A stretch of DNA of 12,937 nucleotides from Methylococcaceae bacterium NSM2-1 (GTDB lineage: Bacteria; Pseudomonadota; Gammaproteobacteria; Methylococcales; Methylomonadaceae): assembly GCA_002256705.1 (NCBI GenBank), contig NQJI01000020.1:1-12937 (forward strand). Direction: 5' to 3'. Under the pieces are notes generated by a model. The model saw only the letters and a program-made list of their open reading frames with translations, made no database searches and was not told where the DNA came from. This document shows, piece after piece, positions 6,662-12,937 of the stretch. A program made the position numbers and the translations under genes. How positions within the stretch are numbered: position 1 is the stretch's first letter; every line of letters begins with the position of its first letter.

Positions 6662-9091
6662 CTATAACTTTAAGATCAAAGCTCCCAAAGGCGGCAAGGT
6701 AAGTCCAATGGAGTGAGGATGATTCATCCACGCCACAGGCTCTGATACAACTGCACCATTACCCATGTTGCTGCCATCATAATATTTGGAATCAGAATTA
6801 AAAATTTCAGTATAGGTACCCGCCTCAGGCACGCCGAGTCTGTAATTTTCTCTTGGAACGGGAGTGAAGTTGAGAACAACAATTAACTCTTCGAATTTGT
6901 TTTTACGCCGGTAACTGATAATAGACTGCTGAACATCATGGCAATCAATCCATTCAAAACCATGATGATCAAAATCATGAGTGAATAAGGCCGGATGTGT
7001 TTTGTAGATATGATTCAGATCTTTGACTAATGTTTGTACGCCCTTGTGATGCGGGTAATCCAGCACGTACCAGTCTAATTCCTTGTTAGCACTCCATTCA
7101 GTGCCTTGCCCGAACTCACAGCCCATAAACAACAGTTTTTTGCCAGGATACGTGTACATGAATGTATATAACAGCCGTAAATTAGCAAAGCGCTGCCATT
7201 CATCCCCGGGCATTTTGTTGATTAGGGAGCCCTTTCCATGCACTACCTCATCATGAGAAAAGGGCAGAGTGAAATTTTCGGTAAAGGCATAAAGCATCCC
7301 GAAAGTGAGCTGATCATGATGGTACTTGCGGTGTATGGGTTCCTCGCTCATGTAAGATAGTACATCATGCATCCAGCCCATATTCCATTTCATTGAAAAG
7401 CCCAAACCGCCGGTCCATGTTGGACGGGTCACCTGAGGCCAGGAAGTGGATTCTTCTGCCATCATGACAGTACCCGGGTGCTGATCGTGAGTGACGGTAT
7501 TGAGTTCTCTTAAAAAATCAATGGCTTCCAGATTCTCGTTGCCGCCATACATGTTTGGAATCCAGTCATTTGCTTCACGGGAATAATCGAGATAAAGCAT
7601 GGATGCCACAGCATCGACTCTTAAGCCATCAAGGTGAAATTCTTCCAACCAGAAGATCGCGCTAGCCAATAAAAAGTTTTTAACTTCATTACGCCCATAG
7701 TTATAGATCAGTGTACCCCAGTCACGGTGTTCACCTTTACGCGGATCTTCATGCTCATATAGGGCGCTACCGTCAAAACGGGCAAGGGCAAACGCATCTT
7801 TAGGAAAATGTGCCGGGACCCAGTCAAGAATAATACCTATGTCATTTTGATGACAGGCATCGACAAAATAACGGAAATCATCGGGCGAACCGTGACGACT
7901 GGTTGGAGCAAAATAACCCGTAGTTTGATAACCCCATGAGCCATCGAAAGGATGTTCAGTAATCGGTAACAGTTCAATATGGGTAAAGCCCATCTGTTTA
8001 ACATAGTTAACAAGTTCGACAGCAAGTTCCCGATAAGTGAGGAAATTCCCTTGATTATCGCGTCGCCACGAGCCCAGATGAACTTCGTAGATAGCCATGG
8101 GTTCATGCAGCCAATCGTGTTTGGCACGTTGCATCATCCAGCGAGTGTCCTGCCAGGTATAGCTTTTTTCCTTAACCACAATTGACGAAGTGTTTGGGCG
8201 AAACTCAAATTGCTGCCCATATGGGTCTGTTTTTAACAGAATCTCGTTGCTATTGCGATTTAATATTTCAAATTTGTATAAGCAACCTGTCTTTAGACCA
8301 GGGATGAATATTTCCCAAATACCGCTGCCACCGAGACTACGCATGGGGTTACAACGGCCATCCCAGCGATTAAAGTCACCCACCACACTAACCCGTGCAG
8401 CATTGGGAGCCCAAACAGTAAATAAAACCCCATCAATACCGTCAACGCTATGCAAGTGTCCGCCCAGTTTTTGATAAATATGCCAGTGCTTACCTTCTCC
8501 GAATAAATGTTGGTCAAATGCTGGTAACTGGGGTCCAAAGTCATACGGATCATAGTTCTCGTGGGTGTAACCGTTTTTATCTACCCAGCTTAATTTATAG
8601 TGTTCCGGCAATTCTCCTTCCTTGGCGTTATATTCAAAAAAATCCGTACCGGTTATCCGATTAAGAACAGGTCCATTATTGCTGAGGCGAACCGTTTCTG
8701 CGTATGGCAGATATGCTTTTATCAGGATTTGATTGTTCTTTGGATGGCGACCCAAAACTGAAAAAGGATCATGATGTTTCGCTTCTATAATTTTTATAGA
8801 ATCGGGATCAAGTTTGTTCTCTTCTTTTTTTGCTGCTATGGTTTTTGCTGGTTCAGAGGCCGGCACTTTAACTTCTGTTTTTGCTTTTTCAGGTTTTCTA
8901 GCATCAGAGGCCTCGGCTTTTGCTTCTGTCTTCGGTTTTACGCTTGTCTTGGGATTAGAATCAAGCGTGCTCGATGCCGTTTCTTCTTCCATGATTTTTG
9001 TAGATTCAGAGTCAGGCGTATTCGCTTCCGTTTTTGCTGCGCTGGTTTTTGTAGCATCAGAGTCAAGTGTGTTATTAGAACGCTTTTTCAC
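6662..9091 (-). CDS. glgB: 1,4-alpha-glucan branching enzyme with repetitive N-terminal extension
   Basis: Cuts alpha-1,4 chains and re-attaches them through alpha-1,6 bonds during glycogen synthesis (GH13). After an unusual extension (residues 1-~104) come the N1 module ([11 protein letters not shown], 106-116), the CBM48 domain ([20 protein letters not shown], ~226-245), and the GH13 barrel with catalytic D493 (DGLRVDAV), E546 (MMAEES) and the transition-state pair H613/D614 (FSHDEVVHG), then the C-terminal beta domain. At 809 residues it is about 80 longer than typical GlgB, the excess being the extension. The start is a GTG (9089-9091) with GAGG 9 nt upstream; an in-frame TAA lies upstream without an ATG between, and the first internal ATG (residue 34) lacks a ribosome binding site. 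It heads the glgB-glgA arm, divergent from glgC. Confidence 0.96.
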   Translation of the reverse strand: MKKRSNNTLDSDATKTSAAKTEANTPDSESTKIMEEETASSTLDSNPKTSVKPKTEAKAEASDARKPEKAKTEVKVPASEPAKTIAAKKEENKLDPDSIKIIEAKHHDPFSVLGRHPKNNQILIKAYLPYAETVRLSNNGPVLNRITGTDFFEYNAKEGELPEHYKLSWVDKNGYTHENYDPYDFGPQLPAFDQHLFGEGKHWHIYQKLGGHLHSVDGIDGVLFTVWAPNAARVSVVGDFNRWDGRCNPMRSLGGSGIWEIFIPGLKTGCLYKFEILNRNSNEILLKTDPYGQQFEFRPNTSSIVVKEKSYTWQDTRWMMQRAKHDWLHEPMAIYEVHLGSWRRDNQGNFLTYRELAVELVNYVKQMGFTHIELLPITEHPFDGSWGYQTTGYFAPTSRHGSPDDFRYFVDACHQNDIGIILDWVPAHFPKDAFALARFDGSALYEHEDPRKGEHRDWGTLIYNYGRNEVKNFLLASAIFWLEEFHLDGLRVDAVASMLYLDYSREANDWIPNMYGGNENLEAIDFLRELNTVTHDQHPGTVMMAEESTSWPQVTRPTWTGGLGFSMKWNMGWMHDVLSYMSEEPIHRKYHHDQLTFGMLYAFTENFTLPFSHDEVVHGKGSLINKMPGDEWQRFANLRLLYTFMYTYPGKKLLFMGCEFGQGTEWSANKELDWYVLDYPHHKGVQTLVKDLNHIYKTHPALFTHDFDHHGFEWIDCHDVQQSIISYRRKNKFEELIVVLNFTPVPRENYRLGVPEAGTYTEIFNSDSKYYDGSNMGNGAVVSEPVAWMNHPHSIGLTLPPLGALILKL
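8768..9073 (-). repeat. 51-bp (17-residue) tandem repeat, about six copies, in the 5' part of glgB
   Basis: GlgB residues 7-108 split without gaps into six 17-residue units starting at 7, 24, 41, 58, 75 and 92. Examples are [17 protein letters not shown] (unit 1), [17 protein letters not shown] (unit 2) and [17 protein letters not shown] (unit 5). The rough consensus is NTxDSxxTKTxAAKTEA. The periodicity is also visible in the DNA, where each 51-bp block on the plus strand has a gcttctgtttttgc-like part followed by a gcatcagagtcaa-like part. The last copy runs into the conserved HHDPF start of the N1 domain. The peptide is rich in Lys, Glu, Ala, Thr and Ser and is probably disordered. Confidence 0.85.
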
Positions 9092-9187
9092 TTTGAATGG
9101 CCTCGGTGTAGTAGTAGAATGAATGTCCGGTGAATCTTACCAAAATAAGCAACAGTTGTAATATCTATATCAACATGGAGATGAAAA
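9092..9187. promoter_or_regulatory. divergent promoter region of glgB and glgC
   Basis: The 96 bp between the two divergent genes must hold both 5' regions. For glgC a weak sigma-70-like pair is TTACCA (9137-9142) and TAATAT (9159-9164) with 16-bp spacing, each 4 of 6. For glgB only poor matches are visible on the minus strand (TTACAA with TAAGAT, 16 bp apart). The glgC ribosome binding site is GGAG at 9177-9180, 7 nt before the ATG. The short shared region suggests joint control of both arms; no operator is recognisable. Confidence 0.45.
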
Positions 9188-10468
9188 ATGTCAGCGTCAA
9201 GCAATCAAAAGCATGATCATAACGTCGGTCATTTAACCCGTAATACAATCGCATTAATATTAGCTGGTGGCCGAGGTTCGCGGTTGATGAATATGACAGA
9301 TTGGCGCGCCAAGCCGGCTGTGCCCTTCGGTGGCAAGTTTCGCATTATTGATTTTCCGTTATCCAATTGCGTGAATTCCGGCATACGCAAGATAGGCATT
9401 TTGACGCAATATAAGTCGGACTCTCTCATTCGCCATATTCAGCAGGGATGGGGATTTATGCGTGGTGAATTTGGTGAATATGTTGATTTGATGCCTGCCC
9501 AACAAAGACATAGTGAAGATTCCTGGTATAAAGGTACGGCTGACGCTATTTTTCAGAACATTGATATTCTCCGCAGCCGCCATCCTGAACACATTTTAGT
9601 GCTGGCCGGTGATCACATTTATAAAATGGACTATGGCGCCATGCTGGCAGACCATGTTGAAAAAAATGCTGATTTAACGATAGGTTGTCTGGAAGTCTCG
9701 CTGGAAGAAGCAACAGCCTTTGGCGTGATGGATGTTGATTCCAATCGACGCGTTAAAGGCTTTGTAGAAAAACCTGAAAAGCCGCCAGTCATGCCCGGCA
9801 GAACCGATACCGCTTTAGCGTCTATGGGCATTTATATTTTTAATGCTCCTTTTCTGTTTGAACAACTGCTTAAAGATGCTGACACCAAAGGCTCTACCAA
9901 TGATTTCGGTAAAGATATCATTCCTGCCGTTATAGATAAATACGTAGTCAATGCATATCCATTTTTGGACTTGCAAAGCGGTGAACAAAGTTACTGGCGT
10001 GATGTAGGCACAATAGATGCTTACTGGGCGGCCAATATGGAATTAATCGGGGTAAACCCGGGCTTGAATTTATATGATAACACTTGGCCTATATGGACAA
10101 ATCAGGAACAAACGCCGCCGGCCAAATTTGTTTTTGATGATGATGAAAGACGGGGACAGGCTGTCGACTCCATGGTTTCAGGAGGCTGTGTAATTTCTGG
10201 AGCAAAAATCAGACATTCCCTGTTATTCTCAAATGTCCGTGTTAATTCATATTCGACTGTACAAGATTCTATTGTTTTGCCCCATGTAAACATTGCCCGT
10301 CATTGCCGTATTACCAAGGCGATTATAGAAAAAGGCTGTGACATTCCAGAAGGCACCATCATTGGCGAGAACAGAGCAGAAGACGAAAAAAGATTTCATG
10401 TCAGCGCAGGCGGAGTCGTTTTAGTTACTCCTGATATGCTCGGGCAAAAATTGCACTATGTCCGGTAG
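9188..10468 (+). CDS. glgC: glucose-1-phosphate adenylyltransferase (ADP-glucose pyrophosphorylase)
   Basis: Makes ADP-glucose and pyrophosphate from ATP and glucose-1-phosphate, the committed and usually allosterically controlled step of bacterial glycogen synthesis. The 426 residues match the family (E. coli 431). Visible motifs are the nucleotide loop [10 protein letters not shown] (24-33), [16 protein letters not shown] (41-56), catalytic D142 in [12 protein letters not shown], the glucose-1-phosphate lysine K195 in FVEKPEKPP, and a C-terminal left-handed beta-helix with GCVISGAKI and [14 protein letters not shown]. The position equivalent to the E. coli fructose-1,6-bisphosphate-site Lys39 is Trp39 (TDWRAKP), so activator response may differ. 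The ATG has GGAG 7 nt upstream. It heads the plus-strand arm. Confidence 0.98.
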   Translation: MSASSNQKHDHNVGHLTRNTIALILAGGRGSRLMNMTDWRAKPAVPFGGKFRIIDFPLSNCVNSGIRKIGILTQYKSDSLIRHIQQGWGFMRGEFGEYVDLMPAQQRHSEDSWYKGTADAIFQNIDILRSRHPEHILVLAGDHIYKMDYGAMLADHVEKNADLTIGCLEVSLEEATAFGVMDVDSNRRVKGFVEKPEKPPVMPGRTDTALASMGIYIFNAPFLFEQLLKDADTKGSTNDFGKDIIPAVIDKYVVNAYPFLDLQSGEQSYWRDVGTIDAYWAANMELIGVNPGLNLYDNTWPIWTNQEQTPPAKFVFDDDERRGQAVDSMVSGGCVISGAKIRHSLLFSNVRVNSYSTVQDSIVLPHVNIARHCRITKAIIEKGCDIPEGTIIGENRAEDEKRFHVSAGGVVLVTPDMLGQKLHYVR

Positions 10469-10496
10469 AAAACTTGCAGGAGGGATAAAGCGCGAG

Positions 10497-10536
10497 CGAA
10501 AACCATCATTATTTTCATTGGTATTGATGGGTTTCG
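10497..10536 (+). terminator. candidate terminator hairpin after glgC
   Basis: CGAAAACCATCA (10497-10508) pairs with TGATGGGTTTCG (10525-10536), 11 of 12 positions, with a 16-nt loop, and is followed after 6 nt by a T-rich stretch (TCTTTTTC at 10543-10550). It begins 29 bp after the glgC stop. The loop is long and the T-run is displaced, so termination may be partial, leaving some read-through into the GH57 gene. Confidence 0.5.
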
Positions 10537-10626
10537 TTGCACTCTTTTTCATTCTTAGAAACTGAAGTCAACTGCGACAAGCTGCTTGAATTTAAACTGT
10601 AGTCTTAATTACTCCTCCTCCGCATG

Positions 10627-10647
10627 ACTATCATTGGCGAGAATAGA
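10627..10647 (+). repeat. 21-bp echo of glgC coding sequence in the glgC-GH57 gap
   Basis: ACTATCATTGGCGAGAATAG and the following A match glgC 10355-10375 at 19 of 21 positions. Both differences (C to T) would be silent third-codon changes: in each copy the frame reads TIIGENR, a conserved GlgC C-terminal motif. Homology does not extend visibly to either side. It may be a remnant of a lost glgC duplicate or a micro-duplication. It lies 6 bp before the GH57 ATG, and its GAGAA could serve as that gene's weak ribosome binding site. Confidence 0.65.
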
Positions 10648-10652
10648 AAAAT

Positions 10653-12344
10653 ATGTCCGACAAAAAAAAGTTGAAATTAGTCCTGTGCTGGCACATGCAC
10701 CAGCCGGAATACAGGGACTTGCAAACTGGAGAATTTAAGTTGCCCTGGACGTATCTTCATGTCATTAAAGACTATGTCGACATGGTTGCACATCTAGAAG
10801 CCGTGCCGGAAGCTAAAGCGGTAGTCAATTTCGCGCCCATTTTATTGGAACAAATTGAAGAATATGCCAATCAGGTCAATGGTTATTTGCATAATGGTCA
10901 TTCAATCATGGATCCTTTGCTGGCGGCATTAGTTGCCCCGGCTATTCCTGAAGATCCTGAAGATCGCTTGAAACTGGTTAAGGACTGTATGCGGGCAAAC
11001 CGGGACAGGCAAATAAACCGTTACCCGGCATTCAAAAAACTGGTTGAAATGACAGAGTGGCTTGAACAGCATTACGGCTCGTTATGTTATGTCAATGCTC
11101 AATTTATTCATGATGTATTGGTCTGGTATCATCTGGCATGGATGGGGGAAACCGTAAAATTAACAGATGACAGAGTAAAATACTTAATGGAAAAAGGTTC
11201 AAATTATAGCCTGCACGATAGAGTTGAAATCGTACAGATTATAGGCGAACTGCTGGAAAATGTGATTCTCAGATATAAGGTATTAGCCAGGAAAGGGCAG
11301 ATTGAGCTTTCGTTAACGCCTTATGCCCATCCCATTATGCCGCTGTTGCTGGACTTGAGGGCTACACATGAAGCAATGCCCGATGCGCCTTTGCCCGAAT
11401 TGAATAATTATCCAGGCGGAGAAGAACGCGTGACATGGCATCTTGAAAAAGGTGTCCAGACCTTTAAGCGTTTTTTTGACATGAAACCCAAGGGATGCTG
11501 GCCGTCAGAAGGCAGTATCAGTCAACAGACACTGAAAATACTGAGTGATTTTGGTTTTACATGGGCCGCAAGTGGCGGCTCCGTTCTGCATAATAGTTTA
11601 AACCTGCCTGAAAATAAGGAGCCAACAGGAATTCACCATCCATTCAAGCTAAAAAATACAAAAATAGCCTGTTTTTTCCGGGATGACGGCTTATCTGATC
11701 TGATAGGTTTTGAATATTCAAAGTGGCATGCTGATAATGCAGTTGATGATTTGATTCATCATCTGGAGAATATTGCTGCTCATGAACCCGATGATAAAGT
11801 GGTTTCAATTATCATGGATGGCGAGAATGCCTGGGAATATTTTCCGGATAATGGCTATCATTTCCTGAGTGCCTTATATAGACGGTTGGCTAGCCATCCG
11901 GCCATTGAACTAACCACTTTTTCGGACTGTTTAAAAAGTAAAGCCGTTGTTAAACCCTTATCGAAATTGGTTGCAGGCAGTTGGGTTTACGGGACCTTTT
12001 CAACCTGGATAGGAGCTCCGGATAAGAATCGTGGCTGGGATATGCTGGGTGACGTAAAATGTGCGTTCGATAAAGCCCTGGCAGCCAACCGCTTAACCGA
12101 TCAACAAGTTCTGCAGGCTGAGTTTCAGCTTTCTGTTTGTGAAGGTTCCGACTGGTTCTGGTGGTTTGGTGATTATAACCCGGGCGAAGCCGTCAGTAAC
12201 TTTGAACAACAATTTCGACTTAATTTAGCCAATCTGTATCGATTATTAGGTGAAGAGCCTCCAGCATATCTGGCACTGTCCTTTACTCAGGGTTCTGGTG
12301 AGCCCTCCATGGGTGGGGCAATGCGGCCAGGCGTTGAACACTAA
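10653..12344 (+). CDS. GH57 family glycoside hydrolase / glucanotransferase
   Basis: A 563-residue GH57 enzyme, a retaining family that includes alpha-amylases, 4-alpha-glucanotransferases and branching enzymes. The expected motifs occur in order: HMHQPEY (14-20), SLTPYAHPIMPLL (220-232), GCWPSEGSIS (281-290) with nucleophile E286, and MDGENAWEYF (388-397) with acid/base D389. The C-terminal part has GTFSTWIGAPDKNRGWDML and EGSDWFWWFGD (497-507), typical of this subgroup. No signal peptide is visible, consistent with an intracellular alpha-glucan substrate. The ATG gives MSDKKKLKLVLCWHMHQPEY, a good N-terminus, but the ribosome binding site is weak (GAGAA). It sits 184 bp after glgC and 18 bp before malQ. 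The exact activity cannot be read from sequence. Confidence 0.92.
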   Translation: MSDKKKLKLVLCWHMHQPEYRDLQTGEFKLPWTYLHVIKDYVDMVAHLEAVPEAKAVVNFAPILLEQIEEYANQVNGYLHNGHSIMDPLLAALVAPAIPEDPEDRLKLVKDCMRANRDRQINRYPAFKKLVEMTEWLEQHYGSLCYVNAQFIHDVLVWYHLAWMGETVKLTDDRVKYLMEKGSNYSLHDRVEIVQIIGELLENVILRYKVLARKGQIELSLTPYAHPIMPLLLDLRATHEAMPDAPLPELNNYPGGEERVTWHLEKGVQTFKRFFDMKPKGCWPSEGSISQQTLKILSDFGFTWAASGGSVLHNSLNLPENKEPTGIHHPFKLKNTKIACFFRDDGLSDLIGFEYSKWHADNAVDDLIHHLENIAAHEPDDKVVSIIMDGENAWEYFPDNGYHFLSALYRRLASHPAIELTTFSDCLKSKAVVKPLSKLVAGSWVYGTFSTWIGAPDKNRGWDMLGDVKCAFDKALAANRLTDQQVLQAEFQLSVCEGSDWFWWFGDYNPGEAVSNFEQQFRLNLANLYRLLGEEPPAYLALSFTQGSGEPSMGGAMRPGVEH

Positions 12345-12362
12345 AACTAGAGACTTTTAAGC

Positions 12363-12937
12363 GTGAATAACCTTTTAAACAAACGTCGCGCAGGCGTTCT
12401 GCTGCATATAACTTCGCTACCGGGTACTGGTGAGAGCGGTAATTTGGGTCAGGATGCCTATCATTTTGTCAATTTTCTGCATGATTCCGGGGTTAGTGTA
12501 TGGCAAACCCTGCCCTTGGGCATGCCCCATGCGGATGGTTCCCCTTATCAATGCTTATCTGCTCATGCCGGCAATCCGGAATTAATTGATATTGACGGAT
12601 TAATGAATCTGGGTTGGTTACAACACTCCGAGCAGCCTGAAGAATGTCCGGGGACTTCCGTGTTCAACCTAAGCTGTTTGGTAGCAAAAGCTTATAAAGG
12701 GTTTTTAGAGCGTGCTGAACGACAGGATTGGGACGACTTTGCACATTTTTGCCAGGAAAAGGCATATTGGCTAGATGATTTCGCATTGTTTATAGCGCTT
12801 AGAAACGTATTTAATCACCAATGCTGGAATCAATGGCCTGAACCTTTCAAGGAAAGAGAGTCAAAAGCACTCAGGGAAGCACGCCACCGATTATCAACGG
12901 CCATAGAAGAGATAAAATTCGAACAATATGTCTTTTT
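12363..12937 (+). CDS. malQ: 4-alpha-glucanotransferase (amylomaltase), 5' part
   Basis: GH77 enzyme that transfers alpha-1,4-glucan segments between acceptors in maltodextrin and glycogen turnover; cytoplasmic. The visible 191 codons start with RRAGVLLHITSLPG at residues 8-21, followed by GNLGQDAYHFVNFL and the conserved WQTLPLG and SPYQCLSAHAGNPELI stretch, all diagnostic of MalQ. The catalytic residues lie further downstream, outside the window (family length is about 500 or more). The likely start is GTG at 12363-12365; no ATG lies suitably near, and the preceding AGAG is a weak and somewhat distant ribosome binding site. It begins 18 bp after the GH57 stop, indicating co-transcription and translation coupled to upstream read-through. 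Confidence 0.94.
   Translation, partial: MNNLLNKRRAGVLLHITSLPGTGESGNLGQDAYHFVNFLHDSGVSVWQTLPLGMPHADGSPYQCLSAHAGNPELIDIDGLMNLGWLQHSEQPEECPGTSVFNLSCLVAKAYKGFLERAERQDWDDFAHFCQEKAYWLDDFALFIALRNVFNHQCWNQWPEPFKERESKALREARHRLSTAIEEIKFEQYVF

Noticed and set aside
8987..8992. Internal ATG at GlgB residue 34 as the true start
   Set aside because: No ribosome binding site precedes it, whereas the GTG at 9091 has GAGG at good spacing, and the repeat periodicity begins upstream of residue 34.
8771..9133. Plus-strand open frames with Phe/Ser/Ala-rich repetitive peptides opposite the start of glgB
   Set aside because: They are antisense shadows of the 51-bp repeat in glgB; the periodicity keeps several frames open.
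10624..10674. Tiny open frame MTIIGENRKICPTKKS overlapping the GH57 start
   Set aside because: The preceding sequence is pyrimidine-rich with no ribosome binding site; it is better explained as the glgC echo.

Overview
The window looks like a chromosomal segment of a Gammaproteobacterium. The S18 and S6 proteins, the GlgA and GlgC sequences and the moderate G+C content all fit. The overall flavour (a glycogen cluster with a GH57 enzyme and MalQ beside rpsF-rpsR) suggests a gammaproteobacterial methanotroph of the Methylococcales, but that is inference and the sequence alone does not prove it.

Layout. At the left, on the minus strand, rpsF and the 5' part of rpsR form a ribosomal protein operon with a recognisable promoter and a structured leader. 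About 0.9 kb with no supported gene follows; it holds one short REP-like palindrome and small hairpins. The remainder is a glycogen / alpha-glucan locus. The minus-strand arm reads glgB, glgA, then two unusual genes: a protein with two CBM21-type glycogen/starch-binding domains fused to an EEP-fold (endonuclease/exonuclease/phosphatase) hydrolase, and a two-HKD phospholipase-D-superfamily protein. The plus-strand arm reads glgC, a GH57 glycoside hydrolase / glucanotransferase, and the 5' part of malQ. The two arms diverge from a 96-bp region between glgB and glgC.

How they work together. GlgC makes ADP-glucose, GlgA polymerises it and GlgB introduces alpha-1,6 branches. GH57 and MalQ are expected to remodel or degrade alpha-glucans. 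The CBM21-EEP and PLD proteins lack visible signal peptides, so they probably act in the cytoplasm. Their position and carbohydrate-binding domains suggest phosphoesterases brought to the glycogen granule; this is the most novel part of the window.

Other notable points are a 17-residue (51-bp) tandem repeat in about six ungapped copies that builds a long N-terminal extension on GlgB, a 21-bp echo of the glgC C-terminal coding sequence just upstream of GH57, an 11-bp perfect inverted repeat between glgA and the CBM21-EEP gene, and Trp in GlgC where E. coli has the activator-site Lys39.
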